Part shown: positions 60,092 to 64,000 of the stretch, piece by piece
How the letters are laid out: every line of letters starts with the position of its first letter
Position numbering within the stretch: position 1 is the first letter of the stretch
Assembly (NCBI GenBank): GCA_964530825.1
Contig: CAZHCA010000024.1
Span: 1 to 64,000 of the forward strand
Origin: CAZHCA01 sp964530825
Lineage (GTDB): Bacteria > Bacteroidota > Bacteroidia > Chitinophagales > Saprospiraceae
Direction of reading: 5' to 3'
Length of the DNA stretch: 64,000 nt
Notes under the pieces: model-generated
Databases searched by the model: none
Seen by the model: the letters and a program-made list of their open reading frames with translations, nothing else
What the model was told of the DNA's origin: nothing
Translations under genes and position numbers: made by a program

Positions 60092-61198
60092 ATGAGCAAA
60101 TCTTTTGTTAAGTTTTCTAAAGAGCTGCAGCCGGCTTTTTACACTACATTGCGTGAGCGTGTGAATCGCTATTTGCAAGAAAAGCAACTCAGTCGCTTTG
60201 GCAATGAAAGGATGATCGGCAAGACGCTTTTCATGCTGGCCTTATATTTTGTCCCTTACGGTCTAATTATCGGCGGAGCTTTTACAAGCCCCTGGCTGCA
60301 TTTGCTGGCCTGGATAATTATGGGTTTTGGCATGAGCGGCATCGGGTTGTCCATTATGCATGACGCCAATCACGGCACGTATTCCTCCAACCGCACCGTT
60401 AATCGCATGTTGAGTTATATTATGGAGATGGTAGGCGGCAGCAGTACCAATTGGCGGATTCAGCACAATCAATTGCACCACTCTTTCACTAACGTCGATG
60501 GCCTCGACGAAGATATCGATGCACCGGGACATCTGCGTTTTTCTCCTAACCAGGAGCGTAGCCCGATCCACCGCTACCAGCACATTTACGCATGGTTTAT
60601 GTACAGCCTGATGACCCTTTATTGGGCTACCGCCAAGGATTTTATGCAGCTGAAGCGCTATCGCGATGACGGTATGGTCAAAGCCGAAGCCTATCCCAAA
60701 TTATTGGCGCAGATGATTGCCTGGAAAGTATTTTATTACATCTACGCCTTGATTATTCCGATCATACTGGCGCCGGTGGCCTGGTGGGTGACCCTGACCG
60801 GCTTCCTGCTGATGCACCTGATCGGTGGTCTAGTACTGTCGTGTATTTTCCAAACTGCCCACGTCATGCCGACCTCAGAGTATCCAGTACCCGACGCAAC
60901 CGGCAGTCTGGAAAACGATTGGGCGGTGCATCAGTTGCTCACTACGGCCAACTACTCGCCCCGGGCCAGGTTTTTCTCTTGGTTTGTAGGCGGCTTAAAT
61001 TATCAGGTCGAGCATCACCTGTTTCCCAACATCAGCCACGTACACTACCGTAAAATTTCTCAAATCGTAAAAGATACGGCCGAGCAATTTGGACTGCCCT
61101 ACCATAGCCAGCCCAACTTTTGGGTGGCCTTAAAGGAACATGCCCGCATGTTGAAGCACCTCGGACGTCACGACGGGATGCCTTCGCCAACAGCTTGA
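60092..61198 (+). CDS. Membrane fatty acid desaturase (acyl-lipid/acyl-CoA type)
   Basis: A 368-residue membrane di-iron enzyme. The three histidine boxes are HDANH (90-94), HNQLHH (125-130) and QVEHH (about 308-312). The Gln in the third box is the mark of front-end (delta-5/6-type) and related acyl-lipid desaturases. Four hydrophobic segments surround them. No cytochrome b5 domain is fused. It introduces a double bond into membrane fatty acids, which may adjust fluidity; regiochemistry cannot be told. The gene stands alone. Confidence 0.92.
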   Translation: MSKSFVKFSKELQPAFYTTLRERVNRYLQEKQLSRFGNERMIGKTLFMLALYFVPYGLIIGGAFTSPWLHLLAWIIMGFGMSGIGLSIMHDANHGTYSSNRTVNRMLSYIMEMVGGSSTNWRIQHNQLHHSFTNVDGLDEDIDAPGHLRFSPNQERSPIHRYQHIYAWFMYSLMTLYWATAKDFMQLKRYRDDGMVKAEAYPKLLAQMIAWKVFYYIYALIIPIILAPVAWWVTLTGFLLMHLIGGLVLSCIFQTAHVMPTSEYPVPDATGSLENDWAVHQLLTTANYSPRARFFSWFVGGLNYQVEHHLFPNISHVHYRKISQIVKDTAEQFGLPYHSQPNFWVALKEHARMLKHLGRHDGMPSPTA

Positions 61199-61239
61199 TC
61201 TTGGAGCGGAGCCTTGTGTGTCTTAAAGGTTCTGCTCTT

Positions 61240-62523
61240 CTACACTATAAAGTCTATTTCGAAAACGGTCCACCCATCCGATTGGGTTGTCAGAGAAAAA
61301 GCGAAACCGTGCTGGCTGAGAATTTCCCGCACCAAGGTGAGACCTACGCCCTGGCCCTCGCGTTTGGTACTAAAAAAAGGCGTGAAGAGTCGATCCTGCA
61401 CGGCTTCAGGGATGGGGTCGCCATTGTTTTTAATGCAAATCTTCAAAGGATCAGGCTGTAAATTCAGTTCGATGATGCCCCCCTTGGGCAGGGCTTCCTG
61501 GGCATTTTTCAGAATATTAATTAGAGCTTGCTCCACCTGCTGACGATCGATCGAAAATATAACTGGAGTATCCGGTAGCCGGCAGCGGATGGTGATGTTG
61601 AGACCCTGCAACTGGGGGCCGAACAGCCGGGCTACGTCCTGCAATAGACGGTTGAGATCGACTGGACTGCGACTGGGCGGCGGAAGGCGCACAACGGCAG
61701 CAAAGTTTTTCATAAACCGGTTCATGCGGTCGTTGCGCCCGGCAGCGATTTCCAGCGCTTCGCGCTGTTCCGGGTCATGGGTAGTTGAATGCAGGGATTG
61801 CAAAATGGAGTTGATGGCGCCCACAGAGTTGTTGACTTCGTGGGCCATCATACGGATAACCTTGCCGTAAGCCCGTTTTTCCGCTGCCTGGAGTTCGCTT
61901 GAGAGGTCTTCCAGAAAGAAAAATCTGCGGTAAAAGCCGCGATCGATGAACTGGGCGCAGGCACACCGAAACTGCCGTGCTCCTTCGCCCCGGACTATTT
62001 TCTTTTCGCCGGGTCGGAGGTTGGCGATCGCTTTCAGGGCAGGATGGCTCAGGCTATCGAGTGGCTTTTTCAGATCGCCAGCTTGCAGTTGAAGCGCCCG
62101 TTCAGCGCTGGGGTTATACTGTGCCAATCGGTCGTCGTAATCGAGTACCAATAGGGCTGCCGGAGTTGCATCAATGAGGGTTTGCAGAAAAAAATGCTGC
62201 TCTGTCGCCTGCAGGCGTTCCTCGCGTATGCGGTCGATCATCCGATTATAAACACCGATTAATCGGTCCATTTCCAGGGAGCCGGTCTTGAGGTACTTGA
62301 CCGAAAAATCCTGATCCTGAATCGCATCGATGCCGGCGTACATAAATCGCAAGGGGCGGATAAAACGCCAGTACAGCTGTATGCACAGGAAGATGAGCAT
62401 GATCAAGCCCATTTCGGCAGCTAGCAACCAGGCCCCCTGGTCGCGTAATAAGATAAAAGTAAGGGCCCCGATCAGTCCGATCAGACATCCAATAACGAGT
62501 ATGTAGTGATTGCGCAACGACAT
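61240..62523 (-). CDS. Membrane sensor histidine kinase (NtrY-like)
   Basis: A 427-residue kinase. Two membrane helices lie at about 7-26 and 33-52, with almost no periplasmic domain. A HAMP-like segment (about 57-105) and a PAS domain (about 108-215, LIDATPAALLVLDYDDRLAQYNPSAERAL) follow. The phospho-acceptor H-box is KVIRMMAHEVNNSVGAINS (His228). The N-box NILKNAQEALPKGG and G-boxes FFSTKREGQGVGLTLVREIL complete the ATPase. It is 27 bases downstream of the response-regulator gene, hence a two-component pair resembling NtrY/NtrX. The signal is probably intramembrane or cytoplasmic. Confidence 0.92.
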   Translation of the reverse strand: MSLRNHYILVIGCLIGLIGALTFILLRDQGAWLLAAEMGLIMLIFLCIQLYWRFIRPLRFMYAGIDAIQDQDFSVKYLKTGSLEMDRLIGVYNRMIDRIREERLQATEQHFFLQTLIDATPAALLVLDYDDRLAQYNPSAERALQLQAGDLKKPLDSLSHPALKAIANLRPGEKKIVRGEGARQFRCACAQFIDRGFYRRFFFLEDLSSELQAAEKRAYGKVIRMMAHEVNNSVGAINSILQSLHSTTHDPEQREALEIAAGRNDRMNRFMKNFAAVVRLPPPSRSPVDLNRLLQDVARLFGPQLQGLNITIRCRLPDTPVIFSIDRQQVEQALINILKNAQEALPKGGIIELNLQPDPLKICIKNNGDPIPEAVQDRLFTPFFSTKREGQGVGLTLVREILSQHGFAFSLTTQSDGWTVFEIDFIV

Positions 62524-62550
62524 CTTTCGGGGTTGGGTAAAGGTACGAAG

Positions 62551-63900
62551 TTACGATATCCCATACTTTTCGAGCCGTCGGTATAAGGCCGACCGCGTGA
62601 TACCTAAGGACTTGGCCACTTCGGTGATATTTCCGGCGTGGAATTGCAGGGCGCGCCGGATCATCTGGACCTCCATTTCTTCCAGGGTTAGCTCGCCCAC
62701 CTTCGGCAGCGTTGCTGTTTGCACCGGCGAACGGTAATGGCGGGCCAGATCTTCGGCTCGGATATTCTGGTCGTTTTGCAGGATGGCGGTGCGCTCTACG
62801 AGGTTCTTGAGCTGGCGAATGTTACCCGGGAAAGTCTGGCGGCGTAGCCACTCGCGGGCTTCTGAGGTAAATCGCAAGCCGGGCCGTTCGTATAAGGCTT
62901 GGATGTTTTCCAGGAAATGGCTGGCCAACAGCGGGATATCATTGGGCCGCTGTCTCAGAGGCGGGATATTGAGTCGGATCAGATTGATTCGATAATATAG
63001 GTCTTCGCGGAAAGTTCCATCGATTACCATGACCTCCAGATCCCTATTGGTTGCGCTGATCACGCGTACATCCACCTGCTGCGGTTTACTGCTGCCCAGA
63101 ATTTCGTAGGTTCGCTCCTGCAAGACTCGCAGCAATTTGACTTGGCTTGGCGCCGCCAGGTCACCGATTTCGTCGAGAAAGATGGTGCCGCCTTCAGCTA
63201 CGGCGAATCGACCCTGCCTGTCGGCAATGGCATCGGTAAAAGCGCCTCTTTTGTGGCCAAAAAGTTCGCTTTCGAACAGGCTGGTCGAAATACCGCCGAG
63301 ATTGACTTTCACAAATGGCTTGTCCGCCCGTGCGCTGGTGTAGTGAATTGCTTCGGCCAGGAGCTCCTTCCCTGTTCCGCTCTCGCCAGTGATGAGTACG
63401 CTGGCGTCGGTAGCAGCCACACGACGGGCGGTCGAAAGCAGGTTTTGCAGCTCGGGATCTTTACCGATGATGCGGCTGAAATAATCTTCCGCACCACCGG
63501 AATGATCCGTCTTATCCTGCTGGAGTGCAAGCAGGGTTTTCACACTACCGATCAGTTGTTTATTGTCCCAGGGTTTGGCGATAAAATCGCCAGCGCCCAT
63601 TTTCATGCCTTTTACCGCCAGTTCGACCGTAGCCCAGCCCGTGATCAAGATAACCGGAACGTTGGGAAGCGTCTCGCGCAGCATTTTTAAGGTCTCCAAT
63701 CCCTGCCGACCGCTAGTCGAAATGGTGAAGTTCATGTCGAGTATAATTAGCGATGGCTGATATTCGGTCAATGCCTCCGGTAGTTCCCGAGGATGCTGCA
63801 AGCCCATACTGTCGTAGCCGGACTTTTTCAGCAGCAACCGGATGGAGGCGCAGACAGCCTGGTCGTCGTCGATGATGAGAATGGTCGGTGATCCGGACAT
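62551..63900 (-). CDS. Sigma-54-dependent response regulator (NtrC/NtrX-like)
   Basis: A 449-residue regulator. The receiver domain has the phospho-acceptor Asp55 (LIILDMNF) and the conserved Thr/Lys positions (LITGWA, AKPWD). The AAA+ domain has Walker A GESGTGKE (172-179), the sigma-54 contact loop GAFTDA (219-224, a variant of GAFTGA) and Walker B TIFLDEIGD (239-247). The C-terminal Fis-type helix-turn-helix is NITEVAKSLGITRSALYRRL (about 425-444). It activates sigma-54 promoters once phosphorylated by the adjacent kinase; target genes are not evident in the window. Bases 63901-64000 show no further gene. Confidence 0.93.
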   Translation of the reverse strand: MSGSPTILIIDDDQAVCASIRLLLKKSGYDSMGLQHPRELPEALTEYQPSLIILDMNFTISTSGRQGLETLKMLRETLPNVPVILITGWATVELAVKGMKMGAGDFIAKPWDNKQLIGSVKTLLALQQDKTDHSGGAEDYFSRIIGKDPELQNLLSTARRVAATDASVLITGESGTGKELLAEAIHYTSARADKPFVKVNLGGISTSLFESELFGHKRGAFTDAIADRQGRFAVAEGGTIFLDEIGDLAAPSQVKLLRVLQERTYEILGSSKPQQVDVRVISATNRDLEVMVIDGTFREDLYYRINLIRLNIPPLRQRPNDIPLLASHFLENIQALYERPGLRFTSEAREWLRRQTFPGNIRQLKNLVERTAILQNDQNIRAEDLARHYRSPVQTATLPKVGELTLEEMEVQMIRRALQFHAGNITEVAKSLGITRSALYRRLEKYGIS

Positions 63901-64000
63901 ATGCGTCTATGTTTGTGGGGTTATTTTTTTTGAAAGGGATACGCCAGGCTCTCGTTTTTGCGTGTGGGCGCGGGCGAATTATAGGGCCCCGGCAGAGGCA

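Noticed and set aside
1..64000. CRISPR arrays, tRNA, rRNA, complete insertion sequences or prophage genes
   Set aside because: No regularly spaced repeats, tRNA-like cloverleaf, rRNA sequence, intact transposase, integrase or phage structural gene was seen. Small RNAs cannot be excluded by eye.

Overview
The window reads as chromosomal DNA of a Bacteroidota bacterium, most likely of the Saprospirales/Lewinella type. That placement is an inference from gene content, not a measured phylogeny. Support comes from several secreted proteins with type IX secretion (T9SS) C-terminal sorting domains, one gliding-motility-type C-terminal domain, signal peptides ending in Ala-Gln, DUF1501/DUF1800 and WG-repeat proteins, an AraC regulator with a membrane N-terminus, and weak Shine-Dalgarno usage. 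I see no rRNA, tRNA, CRISPR array or intact transposase.

1-23.4 kb is a large cell-surface polysaccharide locus in two opposed blocks. The leftward block (7.4 to 0.3 kb) holds a flippase, a family 2 glycosyltransferase, and two cobalamin-binding-type radical SAM proteins alternating with two SAM methyltransferases. The rightward blocks (7.3-8.2 and 9.3-23.4 kb) hold two sulfotransferases, two polymerase/ligase-like membrane proteins, five GT-B glycosyltransferases, an initiating sugar-phosphate transferase, a nucleotidyltransferase-like protein, a SPASM-type radical SAM protein, a third radical SAM plus methyltransferase pair, and a metal-dependent amidohydrolase. A chain-length-determinant-like protein sits between them on the minus strand. 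The likely product is a sulfated, possibly C-methylated, exported glycan of unknown structure. The repeated radical SAM/methyltransferase pairing and the embedded amidohydrolase make this the best candidate for an undescribed pathway here.

23.4-43.9 kb is mixed accessory DNA with visible decay. It holds an SDR fragment joined to a wrecked AraC regulator, a DUF2459 protein, a CPBP protease cut by one TGA, two beta-lactamase-fold serine hydrolases around a small outer-membrane protein, a VOC/SnoaL/AraC group, T9SS and gliding-type secreted proteins, a DUF1800-DUF1501-secreted protein operon, an SDR, a third sulfotransferase, and a T9SS surface protein broken by two amber codons. pruA, coaD and a small secreted protein close the region. 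Another decayed gene (DUF1697) lies at the left edge.

44.0-51.4 kb is a compact rightward run: pncB, an NrtR-type NUDIX regulator, a WG-repeat lipoprotein, purE, a PUA-domain rRNA methyltransferase, and a two-ring Clp-like AAA+ ATPase with an unusual N-terminus and a degenerate first ring. 51.5-58.0 kb encodes exported proteins: an LRR-like T9SS protein, a cytochrome c/PQQ sugar dehydrogenase and a subtilase with a PKD domain. 58.1-63.9 kb holds a membrane protein/XRE regulator pair with a visible operator-promoter, a GNAT acetyltransferase, a fatty acid desaturase and an NtrY/NtrX-like two-component pair.
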